A stretch of DNA of 64,000 bases from Rhizodiscina lignyota (GCA_010015805.1 ML978124.1:1426001-1490000); one strand, 5' to 3'; shown: positions 46,159-58,289, numbered from the stretch's first letter. Numbers and translations are program-made. The notes: generated from the sequence alone by a model not told the origin.

Positions 46159-47247
46159 GGTTATGGGAGTTGCTAGATGCTCTTAATGGTTTCGAAACCG
46201 TTCGAGATGTGGAGAGAGTTGACGATATGGGAACTCGTCGGGATCGAGTGGCAGAGAAAGGTTCTCGAGGCTCTGCGGTAAGCGAAAATAGCACAGCCTC
46301 CGAGCGACGCCCGCGCCTAGCTGCAACGGGTGTAGCCTCCCAGAGCGTTGGTTCGAGAACACATGCCGGGCTCTGACTTGACGACAGCATCCGATTTCTC
46401 CAGATGCAAATGTCAATTTTGGACTTTCTCAGCAGCTCGGATTCTTTCTTTGGTTTCAATTTTTGCTGAAACAGGAACCGCCTGCTATGTCTCTCGCTCT
46501 TTTGCAGCCTAGCGGCCATGTCCCCAGAGGTCGGAGTGTTTCGAGGCCAACATGAAACATCTAACCGCCACGCTCACGCTCGTGTACGCAACGCGTCCAT
46601 CCAATGCATTCGCGGTGATCTCCTGCAGGCCAAACCTGCTTTCGAACCCCAGAACCCCAATCCATCGCAGGAACCACCTCCCACCACCCCCTCCACAGCG
46701 TCCGACTCGCTGTAGAGATCATGCAGCGCGAACGGTCTAACGAGCACCAAGCCTTCCTCCTGCGTCGCCTACCCGGTCGCTGGAGATTTGCAAGGTACGG
46801 CACAGACGGGACAGGCGTGAGTCTGCTTGATCAGGTCGCACTCGGCTTCGCGCCAGGGTCGTTGGACGGGCTCTTTGCGGGAGAGTGGGAGACCAGTCGA
46901 TGTGCTGATCCTAAATGGAATGCTGCTATTGTGACGCATTGACAATCGCACAATAGCGTGTTGGTCTGGAATACTAATGGTAGGCGAGACTCCAGGTCCT
47001 TCTTGGATTTTCACTTTTTCTTTCCTCGTTCCCTATTGTCGCCATTAGCTATTGTCATTCGAGCCCAAGCGGTGCTTTTCTGCCTTGAAGGCCCAGTCGA
47101 TCTTGTACTTTCTCTCTCACTCCTCGCCCTCGAAAATATTTAGTTTCTTCTCTCTTTGATCTGCCCATCTAGAGTCTGCTGGCCAGCTTGTTCTCAGCCA
47201 TAATCCAAAATCGCATCCAAGTTGAAAGATATCGAAAATCCACCACC
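46159..47247. other. Divergent intergenic region with one doubtful small open frame
   Basis: A 1.09-kb stretch. A plus-strand frame ending at 46942 stays open for about 107 codons (ATG at 46721, 73 codons; contains NEHQAFLLRRLPGRW). No homology is recognised and upstream exons cannot be fixed, so it is not called. From about 47010 to 47160 the plus strand is C/T-rich, as in promoters. Confidence 0.4.
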
Positions 47248-48264
47248 ATGCCGCTCTCCAGCAAACGCCTCGCAGGCCCAGGCTATATCATTCTTAATAC
47301 CCTTCGCGTCATGAACATCATTGGTCTTCTAGCAGTCGTCACTGCCAGCGTTGTAATGCTTGTAAACGCCTTTACCGCCAACATCTCGAAGTTCTTCTTC
47401 TTCGACGCCGTGAGCCATGTCATCACCTTCTTCATCAGCAGTGAGTCAAACTATGAATTCAACAAAGAGAGTTCACGCTTAACAATATGCAGTCTTCCTC
47501 GCCATCTCTGAGATGTCCCTCTTCCGCTCGTACTTCCAGCGCAATTGGCCTCTCTTCGGTCCCGATCACAGCTTCGTCATGCTTGGCCTGTCAATGGTCG
47601 TACTGGGCGTCAATATCTTGGGCAACATGAATAAGCAAGCCATGAGCCAAAAGGCGCTCGGTTTAGCATTCTGGCGTATTGTTCTTGCGTCGGCCATTAT
47701 TGTCCTTGTCCTTGGTGTCTTCAATATTGTAGCGGTAAGTCTTGACAACCAGCATATTCGACGCCACCACTGACGCGATAAATCCAGAGCTATGTCTTCC
47801 GCGATAAGAAACTGGGAATCACCGCTCGCAAGGTCCGCAGTCACGGCGCTGTCGCGATACCCGACCAGCCAGAGTACTATGCGCCCAGCATGACGAAGAA
47901 AGCCCCGCTAAGCATTCGAACGACTCTCCCATCCTCCTCCGCCTCCCTCCCCACCGCCTCGTCCATTTACTCTCCCGTAAAGTCAATCAAGACACCCACT
48001 TCGGCGACGAAAACGTCTGCGGCAACGGCCGCTCTCAGGTTCCCTGCACGTGCTTATAGAGCAGCGAGAGAATCAATCCTGCCATCTTACCACAGCTCCT
48101 CGCCAACAAGGACCAGGGTAACTCCTACAGAGACCAGCAGACCTATGGAGATCTCGGCCCCGATGAACATCAACCCGCAATTTGCGCATCTGGTCAAGCC
48201 AGACAATGACCACCATCCAAGCAGGCGGGAACAGGAAGGCGCTTCGCCTGGTGGCTGGGTCTGA
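47248..48264 (+). CDS. Four-helix fungal membrane protein (DUF7598-like)
   Basis: Three exons (47248-47440, 47493-47734, 47788-48264) with introns of 52 and 53 nt; 303 aa. Four hydrophobic segments are visible: about residues 22-45 (LRVMNIIGLLAVVTASVVMLV), 52-72, 88-107 (SFVMLGLSMVVLGVNILG) and 120-146. A cytosolic tail of about 150 residues follows, rich in Ser, Thr and Pro and with several potential phosphorylation clusters. The layout and the RLAGPGYIILNTLRVMNII start are typical of a fungal-specific membrane family of unknown function. The assignment to DUF7598 is from memory and less certain than the topology. Confidence 0.8.
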
Positions 48265-48887
48265 AAATCTTATTCGCAAACAAGGCTACAATTTCTTGAT
48301 TGAGGTCTACTTCACGGCCTAAATCTCCAATCGCGTCTTTTAGCGGGCTACGGATGGCGTTCTAAGGCATATGCATTGCGGTTCATGAAGCTACGAGTGG
48401 TTCAACGGCCATAGCAGTCATTACGACTCTCATATGTATCATACGCTCACTTTGATGAGGATTCTTCTTCTCCAGCAAAGCTTTGATAGGGAAGATACCA
48501 TCTTTGACTAATGGCGCACGAGAAGGACTGGGGAGGCGCTTGGTTGACGTTCGCTTGTATTCTACGATACCACCGGTCTCAGAGCAATGAGGTGTGACCG
48601 TAGTCTATCATTTAAAAGCAAATCTACTATGTTCAACCTTCAATAGATTCTCAGATTGAACCAAATTCTCTGGCGTAACTTGGAAAATTTCCTTAGGGAT
48701 CACGTGCTGACGAGCCACTTTCGCGTTTCCTCAATTTGGCAACTTCGACGCGCCTTAAATATCCACACACAACACATAAACTCTCTCAAGAAATGCATCG
48801 CTCGCGCATTTCAGCATGATGGTTATAGTTCGCTTGGGTGTCGCATGAGTACTCGCATCCTACGACCTTCAGCAAATCAACTCCAGA
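48265..48887. other. Intergenic region, recQ promoter
   Basis: A 623-bp stretch. An ATCACGTG element sits at 48699-48706, 182 bp upstream of the helicase start. No gene is seen. Confidence 0.4.
48700..48706 (+). promoter_or_regulatory. TCACGTG element upstream of recQ
   Basis: GATCACGTG followed by GACG three bases later. Nearly the same arrangement occurs upstream of the mL46 gene at 58591-58605. Confidence 0.35.
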
Positions 48888-50497
48888 ATGGCCCCAGTAC
48901 GGAGAAAGCGCAGAAAGGATTTCGACCTTGACTTGACACTTCGTAGGAGATTTGGCAAGTGTAGTTTCAGGTAGGCTTTCAACCACATATTCTATACTCA
49001 ATCTGAGACGATGTAGGCCATTGCAACGAGAAGTTATCACAACGGCACTGGACGGTGAAGATGTATTTCTTCAAGCTGCCACATCTTTCGGCAAGAGTTT
49101 ATGCTATCAACTACCAGCTGTCGTTGATTACGGAAGTATGTGTTCCTTCGAAACATATCTCGCTGCCGTGCTGATAATATTAGTTACGATTGTCATTTCC
49201 CCGCTTCTTTCTCTGATGGTGAGTTGAATGCATAATTCAGCCTGGAAGCTCATGTTTAACCTATACTCAGAACAATCAAGTAGCCGCCCTTCAAGCTGCG
49301 GGTATCGAAGTTGGCTGCTTGAACAGCACTACTTCACGCGATGTCAAGACAGAACTTATCAGCGACTTGCAGACCGGCCACCCGCACACGCGTCTTCTCT
49401 ATGTCACGCCAGAGTACACCACTCTTGATTACTTCCGACGTATTCTGCGCACCATTCACATGCAATGTGAACTATCTAGAATCGCCATCGACGAAGCCCA
49501 TTGTATCAGTGAATGGGGTCATGACTTTCGGCCCGCTTTCAAGGCTTTGTCCTTCTTCAAGACGGAATTCCCAGATGTGCCAATGATATGCTTGACTGCG
49601 ACTGCAACTGCTGAAGTGCGAGAGGACATCATTACGGTCCTTGGACTGGATCCACGCAAGCTCAAAATCTATACGATGACAACGGCCAGACCGAATCTTC
49701 ATTATGAAGTTCGATTCAAAACTGACGACCAGGATCACTACAACGACTTTCTGAAATGGCTAAAGGCTGTACACAACCGGCGAAGATCCTGTCCTGAGAG
49801 GAATGCTCAGCTGACACAAGTGAATGAGCGCGTAGACAATGTCTGCGGGATCATATACACACTCTTCCGGAAGGACTGTGAGTCTCTCGCAGCCCGACTC
49901 TGTGGCGACGGCATTGGCGCCAAACCCTACCATGCCGGACTGGAAAACTCTCAGAAGAACGACCATCTCGCTGGCTGGGTGGCGAACAAACAGGGATACG
50001 ATGTCATAGTCGCAACCACTGCATTTGGAATGGGCATCGACAAAGAAAACGTCCGATTCGTCGTTCACTGGCAGATCCCTAAGAGCTTCGAGGGCTTCTA
50101 CCAAGAAGCTGGTCGAGCGGGACGTGATGGGAAGGCGAGCCTTTGCATCATGTATTATAGCCGCGAGGACCGCGACAGGTCTATACAGATGCTCTCCAAG
50201 GACCAAGCGAAGCAGGCGGCAAACAAGCATGGCAGCTTCCACATGTCGGAACAGGCTATGAATCGCGCAAAGAGTTTGCAAGCGCTCATAGCGTACTGTG
50301 AGAATACTGGGGCGTGTCGCCACCACCTGATTTGTCAATACTTTGGTGAAGAGATAGTACCAGAGTGCGATTATGCGTGTGATTGGCATAAAGATAAACG
50401 GGCACTGGAAAGGGCAAAGAAGGAGGGTCTGGCATCCGAAGATTGGTGCTCGACGCAGAGAGACAGTGGGGCATACGCTGTCGACGAATATGAGTGA
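48888..50497 (+). CDS. Compact RecQ-family DNA helicase
   Basis: Four exons (48888-48970, 49017-49135, 49184-49218, 49271-50497) with introns of 46, 48 and 52 nt; 487 aa. RecQ core motifs are all visible: motif 0 FGKCSFRPLQREVI, Walker A ATSFGKSLCYQLPA, motif Ia ISPLLSLM, DEAH box AIDEAHCISEWGHDFRP, motif III LTATATAEVRED, motif V VATTAFGMGIDKENVR, and motif VI QEAGRAGRDGK. The zinc-binding end (CRHHLICQYFGEE, then CDYACD) is present. There is no winged-helix RQC or HRDC domain and no long N-terminal extension, so it is much shorter than Sgs1/QDE-3-type helicases. It should unwind DNA 3'-5' in repair or replication. Confidence 0.93.
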
Positions 50498-50680
50498 GAA
50501 GATTCGTCGTGCATGCACTGACGACCGACTTGAAAATGATATCTCCTTTGATGAATTGCGGCGTTACTGGCCTAGCCTATACAGATACCCCTCCAATGTT
50601 TTTGCAACGCTTAAAACGCTGAAATATGCTTACAGGTCTTTGTACATGAGAATTACCAACTATAGGACTTTCACAGGAGC

Positions 50681-51768
50681 CTACGTCTGCGCCTCCACCT
50701 GCTGAGTCGTCGTTTCTAATGATGGTAGAATCCCAGGCAGATCAGGCCACGGCTTCTTGACCGCATCTTGGATCTTGACGATACAACCTTTCGGTCCACT
50801 AACAGGCCCTATTGTGAAGTTAGCAAAATCTCCTGCCGACCAGCTGAACTCCCTTGACATACCACTAACGAGGACCAGTCCATTCGCCTCATCCACCTTC
50901 AGTACCTTCAGGTTTTGTATTGTGTGTTGCTCATTGCCCATTCTCCCGGGCATGTTCTTACCCGGAATGACTCTCGAACCGCTGCCTTGCGAACCACCAG
51001 CCGAACCCATAGTCCTATGCGTGAGAGACTGACCGTGAGAGGCAGGTTGGCCACTCCAGCCGTGTCTTTTCATACCCTGAGTCGCAACATCAGCACTATT
51101 GCACATTCTCGTCTCATCGGCTCAATACTCACACCCGCGAAACCCTTTCCCTTGTTGTTACTCTTCGTGTCCACCCACTGGCCCTCCTGAAACCATCCTG
51201 CTGTGATTGCCTCACCCACTCCAAGTAACCCCTTCGCATCCCTCACTCTAAATTCCGCAACTCTCTCTTTCGGTGCAACTCCTTGTCCTGCATACACCCC
51301 CAGCATCGGCCTTGTCATAGTCGCCGGCCGCTTATGCCCATAGCCCACCTGAACCGCCCAGTACCCGTGCTTCCGCGCCGTCTTGTGGCCCACTACCTGC
51401 ACGCGATCAAGCTGCAATATCGTGCACGGCGTGCGCTTCCCAGTGTCCGGGGAATACAAAGCCGTCATACCCTTCTTCGTCGCGAGGACACCGGTGCGGA
51501 GAGGCAGCGTGTCAGAGGCAATGCGGCGCTCAATGGCTGAGCGAGCAGAGGCACGGAGCTTGGGGAGGGAGGGGAGGTTGTTGAAGCGCGAGAGCTTGAG
51601 GAACTTGGTGTGGTGCTTCGTCTTTACTACGGTGCGGATGGTGCGCTGCTGCTGCTGTTGGGTTTGTTGCGGACATTGTCGGGCGATGGAGGCGTATAGG
51701 GTGGGATTGAGAAATGCGGGCGGTAATTGTGCGAGGCGAGCATGGGATAGCTGTATTCGAGGCGGCAT
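50681..51768 (-). CDS. mrpl9: Mitochondrial large-subunit ribosomal protein uL3m
   Basis: Three exons (51768-51133, 51076-50863, 50808-50681) with introns of 56 and 54 nt; 325 aa. The N-terminal 60 residues are Gln- and Arg-rich without acidic residues, as in a mitochondrial targeting sequence. The uL3 fold shows [64 protein letters not shown] (known family signature spanning the first junction), [28 protein letters not shown] and [15 protein letters not shown]. The second intron has no stop and is a multiple of three; its GCTAAC branch site and GTATGT donor show that it is a real intron. The gene converges on recQ with 183 bp between stop codons. Confidence 0.95.
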
Positions 51769-52510
51769 TTTGGCGATTGGTGGTCGAGACGGCGAAAGGA
51801 TGGTGTAGCTTTTGAGCTTTAGATATTTGCATTTTACGCTACGCTGAGAATGATCTAGTACGTCAAGAATTAAAATTACGGGTAAATACTTTACTATATG
51901 TGGTCTAGTGTATACTAGAAAGGCATAAGTTCGTAATGGAATACCGTCTTGACCCGCCTCGCAAAATGTCGCAGTTCTACCGTACCAGGGTTCTTCATTC
52001 TCTTTTCAACTTCATCTCGACCTCACCGACGCGTTTTCTTGCCTTTGCACAGCTCAATGCCAACGTAAGCGCTCCTGTTCGGGTCAATGGCAGTGCGATA
52101 CACATGATGGCATCGATTCTGTATACCGTTTATGGAGAGTCTCAAAGGTGATTGGCGATTGACCGAACCGTCAAAAACGAAAAGCATGCCTTGCGCCGAG
52201 GGGCCAAATCCTATAACGTTTAAATAACCAATTGAGGAGGTAAAAGCGTTTTCCCAATTCAGCTCAGCTTCGGTGCCTCCAGTTTCAGGAAATTGCGAGC
52301 CTGGCTACAGGGTTAAACAGATGGCAGTTGCATAAGCACGAAGAGCATGGAGCGATGATGTGGTTCTCGATTAAAAGTGACGATCCACAGCGTGGAGAAT
52401 ACATCAAAATGGGCTATAAGTACGCCGGTCGTAGGTGGATTTCAAAATCTACATCTCTATTTCATTTCAATATCGAGTTCCACCCTGAGCGCGCCATTTC
52501 CTTTACAGCC
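51769..52510. other. Intergenic region, no gene seen
   Basis: A 742-bp AT-richer stretch. One open frame continues upstream of the methyltransferase start but contains no family signal. Confidence 0.4.
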
Positions 52511-53894
52511 ATGTCTTCATCAATTGTCTCAGCTTTAGAAGACCTCGAAGCGGTGGACAAGTCTAGTCTTCTGGACAATATGGTAAGAACCATGTTACAA
52601 ATTCGGCTTTACGCTACCGCTGCACTGTTCACGTCCAAGCGGCAGTTGAACAATTTCGAAAACTACTCCTGGCTTACGCACAGGAACCCCGCAACGTGAG
52701 CCGTACTGATGTGGATTTGACAAACTTAGGCAGAGCGCCGCAAAGCTCTTCAGCTCGCCAGAAAGCTCTGTGTTCAACTCGAGTCGCCAATGGACACGAT
52801 ATTTCGAATATCTTGGACTGATCCTGCATACAATGCGGCAATGAAAGCATGTGTCGACCTCAAGGTCCTCGACATCCTCCAATCGCGGCAGGGCTTCGTT
52901 CCGGTGGCCGACCTCTCAGAGGCCACGGGTGCCGATGCATCGTTACTTCATAGGCTTCTAAGACATCTTGCCGCGATGGGAGCGGTGGATGAGCAACAAC
53001 CGGACAGCTATCGCGCAACCGCCCTATCGAATGCAATGCTTCGCAATGAGATCAACGGTGGCCTCGACTTCTGGTTTGACGTCGGCACGCCTGTCTTCTC
53101 TGGCATGCCGTCTTTCCTAGCCAAGTCCGGTTACAGGAGCCAGCCGGTGGATGAAGCCGGCATCTGGAAGGCTGCGAAGAACACCAACTCTACATTTTAC
53201 GAATATATGAGCGAGCACCCGAGGGAGATGGCAAGCTTCGCCAGTCATATGTCAGGGTATACGTCCGACCGTGGGGTTTGGACGGAGATCTACCCTCTTG
53301 AAAGGCTGCTGAAAGGCGCGGACGATAGTTCCTCCCTGATTGTGGACGTCGGTGGAGGCCAGGGACAGGACATGGGAAGTTGCAGAAGCAGTATGGCTTT
53401 CAGCCTGGCCGGCTTGTCGTCCAAGATCTCCCGCTGGTCATCGAGCAGGCGAAGCTTAAGGTGGATAAGAATGTAACGTTAATGGGCCACGATCTCTTCA
53501 CAGCACAACCGGTGAAAGGTAGGAGAGATGCTGGACGCACATAGAAGGCTTGACTGACGCGCTTTTCAAATTCGCAGGTGCCCGAGCCTATTTCCTACAC
53601 TGTGTTCTTCACGACTTCACCGACGAGAGAGCAATCGACATCCTCAACACTCTTAAACCAGCATTTAAGCCGGGTTACAGCAAACTCATCCTCAACGAAT
53701 GCGTAATTCCAAGTGTCGGTGCCAATCCTTTGACCACTGGCTTAGACTTGATCATGATGGGCTGTTTTGGATCACGCGAACGTAGTCAAGTGGAGTGGGA
53801 AGCCTTGCTGGAGAGGGCCGGATTTCGCATCGTGAGTGTTTGGACAGATACTACAGTCGCATGGGATAGTATTATCGAGGCTGAATTGGTTTAA
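52511..53894 (+). pseudogene. O-methyltransferase (family 2, fungal type) with an apparent frameshift
   Basis: Three exons (52511-52582, 52730-53518, 53578-53894) with introns of 147 and 59 nt. Up to VDVGGGQGQDMG the frame encodes a plant-type/aflatoxin-type O-methyltransferase: the helical dimerisation domain (ILQSRQGFVPVADLSEATGAD, LLHRLLRHLAAMG) and the Gly-rich SAM-binding motif. From about 53375 the matching sequence (KLQKQYGFQPGRLVVQDLP, then DLFTAQPVKG) continues in another frame. The catalytic part (AYFLHCVLHDFTDE, ILNECVIP) is intact after the last intron. The total is one base short of a 392-aa protein, and the break sits in a GGG run after the SAM motif. It may be a recent pseudogene, a sequencing error or, less likely, programmed. 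No other secondary-metabolism gene is adjacent. Confidence 0.8.
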
Positions 53895-54757
53895 TTTTGC
53901 TATTGCTACTGGCCACCCACTCTCACTCGGGAATGGTAATGAGGCGATATTGGAGCCAGTGTGGATTTGAAGGGGAAAACTCTCATGTATGATACAATAG
54001 ATCCTGGTCTCAACGGGTGGTTCGAGGCCTTGAGATATCTCACACAATATAAAGGATTTTGAGATTACCATGTCCATGAATGCAAAGGCGGCCTATGCGA
54101 AATACATCAGATATTCACATTGGTGCGCCTTTTGAGTGACAGATACCCAAGGCGAGAGACAAATGGTACTAGACTCGGGACGCCCTAGTTTTGAGAGAGC
54201 CAGATGCATGAAGAATACCCAAGCTGTCTTCACCATGTCTTCTCAAATGCCGAGATCCAATGCCAAGTGCAATCGATGCTGAATTGGGTGTCCGATTTCG
54301 TTACAGTGATCCCGGCGATGTCTAAACAGTTGCTCGAGTCGATGTGCGCGCGTTGAGTGTCAGAGTGCAAGGGAAAGTACCTCGAGAAGTTTTCTTCTAT
54401 ATAAAGTTAATTCGTTGTAAGAGAGTTCCACGACAGAAAATAATAGCTAGGAATCAGATACCTACCCATGTAATTGCGCTGTGACGTCTGTGGCGCTAAG
54501 GCGTGGAACGTACATATACATATGTACAAACATCAACACCCCTTGACAGATGATTACCCCGAGCCAAAGATGGAGAACTTGGCCAATCTGTCGCCAAGTT
54601 TTAGCTGGAATCCTACAAGGCTGCCTTTGTCTTTTCGAATAAAGTTGGCATTCTGGATTCCGGTTTTCTTTTTTAAGTCGCTTCACTCATTAGCCGCTAG
54701 AGACAACTGTCACGCTATTACTTTTCAAGATCGTATGATGCATACCGCAGTTGGAAT
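53895..54757. other. Intergenic region, no gene seen
   Basis: An 863-bp stretch between two same-strand genes. Open frames are short and without family signal. Confidence 0.4.
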
Positions 54758-57048
54758 ATGCGGAGGTCGAGTGATCCGGAGCTCAACATCACCAAGCGGC
54801 GCGCACCAGATAGACTATGCAATGTCTGCGCCAACATCGACTTCGATCGCTATCTTGAAAAGCATATGATCGAAAGGAAGCTCGGCTCTTGGAGAACGAT
54901 ACTTCGGAAGAAGAGCTGTCCTTTTTGTCGAGTAGTCGTTTATTGCATGCTGGCTGGTCACCACAAGTCCACACCGACCGACCCAGAAGATCGCATCGTC
55001 TTGTACAATCGCAAGAGCTGGGAGCTTGGAATTGAAGTTCTCCATTGGGATGGGCTGAGGTCCGGATCGTATTCGAATCGCGTTGACCTCAAATCGAAAG
55101 CGAAGAGGGAGAAGTTGGATGATAGATACCGATTACTTGTCGGACTTGACCGCCACAGTTACGATGACTACGGCTGTATCCAGTGCATCGCTGATGCGGA
55201 GCCGCGCAGAGAGATCGCGCATTCTTCGGACGCGCAGTCGCACAAGATAGGGTAGATCCAAGACTGCTCAGTTCGTGGCTTCAGCGATGCCAAAAATGGC
55301 ACGACACGTGTGAGAAAGATGGAGTCTCGTCCAGCCACTTACCTGAGAATCTCCGTGTTGTCGACCTGCGCTTGGGGTGTGTTGTCCGAGCCCCGTCCGG
55401 TTGTCAGTACGTGGCTTTGAGCTACGTCTGGGGTCAGCAAGCGATGAAAGAACGAGGGGCCATGGACATGCCTCTTCTCCTCAGAGGCAACATTCGTCAT
55501 TCGAAGGCTGGTGTGGAGTACACGCCTATTCCAATACGACTCCCACGAACTTTGAAGGACGCCATGAAAGTCACCAGAGGACTCGGGTACAATTACATCT
55601 GGATAGATGCGCTGTGCATCATCCAGGATGATCCCTATGACCTCAAGTACAGTCATCTGCACAACATGGATGCGGTGTATAGCTGTGCTGCCTTGACGAT
55701 TGCGGCAGGGTCAGGAAACGACGCAGATTACGGGCTCCCAGGAGTCGGTAGGCTAAGAAAATTCGTGCAATACTCTGAAAAAATCGATGGGATACGGCTA
55801 GCTACAATGTTCCCTTCCTTCTCCGACGTCGAGAACTCGGGAGATCTGTTTTGGAACACAAGAGGATGGACTCTACAAGAGAAGCTTCTATCGAAACGGC
55901 TTTTGTTGTTCACAGACTACCAGGTGTATTTCAAGTGTGCAGAGTCAATCTGGACGGAGGAGATCAATATGGAGACTGGACAACTATCCAGCAGTGTAGA
56001 AGCTAGACCTAGCAAGTATCGGTGGGTTGCCGATCGAGAAGTGCACGAAGTACACGGCTGGGATCGACTCGCTGGAGTTTTCAACTTTCGAGATGTCAAA
56101 GATAAGGATCCGCATCTCGGATTTTTGCCAAATTACGTACAGTTGGTTGAAAACTATTCGACACGTTCATTATCCGATCCGAGAGATTATCTATTTGCCG
56201 TCGAAGGACTGCTCAGGACAATTGACGAGGTTCTGTTCAGTGGAATACCACAACAGTACTTCCATAAGGCTCTTTTATGGCGATGCAACTCTGTACCGGA
56301 GCACAAAACACTTGCGGATAACGTTCCGTCTTGGTCATGGGCGTTTCACATGGCCAGGAAGTTCTGGGATACTCAGACTATTGAATATACGTTCTCGACA
56401 CTCAATGTTCCTGTTCATCTCAAAGATATCATAATCGACGACGGTATTCATGATTTCTTACGTCCGGCAGAGAGTGTCGTCTACTGCACGAAAGGTCGAT
56501 TCAAAAAAGTTAAACCCGATTCGGAGATAGAGGAACCATGGCGACAAATTCCACACTCCATGCTCACTGCGCGAGCATTGGCTGAAGTCAATGAAACGCC
56601 TGGGCTATGGATCTCTACAGCAGTCGTCAGACTAAAGATTGGCGCTCAGTTGTGTGAGAGGAAATGTCACAGACGAGTTCATTGGTATGAATTGCTTGAT
56701 TGGAAAGGCAGATGCTGCGGCGAAGTGTGGCTAGCTCCTGAAGTAGCAGAGAGCCGTCGAAATCGAAACCAGGATTTCGTTACTCTTTCCTGGGGCCGGA
56801 GATTTCATCATGAGAGGCTCTTCATTGACACTGCGTACCGCCCTGTGCAGAAAGTAACTAAACGACTCGAGGACGGGAAGGAAGAGGTGCAAGAGCGTCA
56901 GCAGCCTTACATTAACTGGGTCGTAGCCAACGTCCTTCTGATCACGCCGCTTAATGGGGGTGTGTCAAGGCGACTCGGAGTCGGAAAAGTGATCTTGACG
57001 GCATGGATACAAGCACATCCTGAAAAGGTCTCTGTTTTGCTTGGCTGA
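54758..57048 (+). CDS. HET-domain (heterokaryon incompatibility) protein, second copy type
   Basis: Two exons (54758-55175, 55238-57048) with a proposed 62-nt intron (GTATCC donor, CTGATGC branch, CGCAG acceptor); 742 aa. The N-terminal zone has LCNVCANIDFDRYL and CPFCRVV. After the splice comes VDPRLLSSWLQRCQKWH with LRVVDL, the typical linker before a HET domain. HET blocks are YVALSYVWG, YIWIDALCIIQDDP, NMDAVYSCAALTIAA and the long form NTRGWTLQEKLLSKRLLLF. The C-terminus is family-specific, with VPSWSWA. It belongs to a different HET subfamily from the gene at 15755. The splice is weak, and an alternative is a 2-nt slip in an AGAGAGA run; in that case the gene would be broken. Confidence 0.85.
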
Positions 57049-57199
57049 TGTGCAAGTTACGTGCAGCAGACTCAGTTGGAGCAAATAAGTTCCGTAATAT
57101 TGGCTCTGGAACCTTACGCAGCTCGTAGGCTTTATCGTTTATGGAGGCTCTAGATTATAGCTGACCATTGTTTTGAAAGCTGCAGCCAACTTTTTATTG

Positions 57200-58289
57200 T
57201 CACCTTTGAGGCATCTCAAATCTATCAGCCTGGTTGAAGTCATACTCGTTCCCATAACCGCGTTTCAGATATCGTTCCATGATCTGCTTCTCTGGTAGAT
57301 ACTTGCATTGAATCTGGAGCTTATCCTCGTACTTCGCCACAAGTGGCCTCAGCTCTTCTGCAAGCTCAATCGTCATCGTATTGCTGCTGCCTTATTAGCA
57401 CGCTGTAGTGTCAGACCAGATCCTTCTCGAATGGAGCACGTACCGATACCAAGGTGCGAAATGAATCAACGCAAGCATTACCCTGATCTCCTCACTCAAA
57501 TTCGGCCTACCATTGTGCCACAACCTCAAATCTCTTATTACAACGCTCCCCTTCTTGACCACCGGCTGACTGGGCGGCCTCACCTTCCTCCTCTCCTCCA
57601 ACACATCCTTCTTAATACATCCGCTCGCCCTTTCACCATGCCTACCCACCTGCACGCTCACATCTGCAATGTTATGCGTCCCAAGCCAGATCTCCGTACT
57701 GCCGTTCTCCGGCGTCATCGTGACCAGGGGTACATTGATGACAAGAGCGAATGGGATGGATGGGAAGTCAAAGTCTGCGTCGGAGTGCGTGGGCTGTGAT
57801 TGCGGAGGGGCGTCAGGCGTTGGTGGCAGAGCGGTATTGCCAGAAAAGAAGGACAGGCGTGGGAGAGGTCCAAGGAGGGACGATGTGACCTGCGTCACGA
57901 CGGGATTGAGGAAGATGTTCGGGTTAAAGTATTGGGATGTTGCGGGTGGGTCTTGCTGGATATTGCTTTAGATGTATAGTCCATCAGCAGGCGTCTCAGA
58001 TACTGTGGATGTTGAAGAGCGTTGCTAACCCTTTGTTGAAGTTGTATGGGCCATCTTCACCCGCCGCCTGCAGAATCCGCGCGTCTTCAGCCATTGTGGC
58101 ATTGAGGAAGTCTAGCTCGCTATGGTCAATAACATCTTCAAGGACGACGAGGCCGTCACGATGGAGAGCGCGGATGGCGAGCTCGAGATGCGGCCAGGAG
58201 AGGCGACCATCATTTAGCTCTTGTTGCGTTACGGCAACGGCGATAGGTTCTGAGGAGAGCTTATGAGCACAGCCATTTTGATTGAGCAT
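57200..58289 (-). CDS. Phytanoyl-CoA dioxygenase (PhyH)-family oxygenase
   Basis: Three exons (58289-58030, 57965-57444, 57383-57200) with introns of 64 and 60 nt; 321 aa. The fold is an Fe(II)/2-oxoglutarate-dependent double-stranded beta helix. LHRDGLVVLEDVI opens the domain, QQDPP with YFNPNIFLNP and LGPLPRLSFFSGNTALP precede it, THSDADF provides the HXD iron ligands, GSTEIWLGTHN is the strand after them, and DLRLWHNGRPNLSEEIRVM supplies the distal His and the 2-oxoglutarate-binding Arg. Fungal members include alkaloid and meroterpenoid oxygenases as well as many uncharacterised proteins. The last acceptor is a NAGNAG (GCAGCAG), so a one-serine variant is possible. No biosynthetic partners are adjacent. 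Confidence 0.9.

Noticed and set aside
46721-46942. 73-codon open frame with NEHQAFLLRRLPGRW
   Set aside because: Could be the last exon of a small gene, but no family is recognised and no upstream exon joins in phase with confidence.
49760-50518. 252-codon minus-strand open frame
   Set aside because: Antisense shadow of the RecQ helicase exon.
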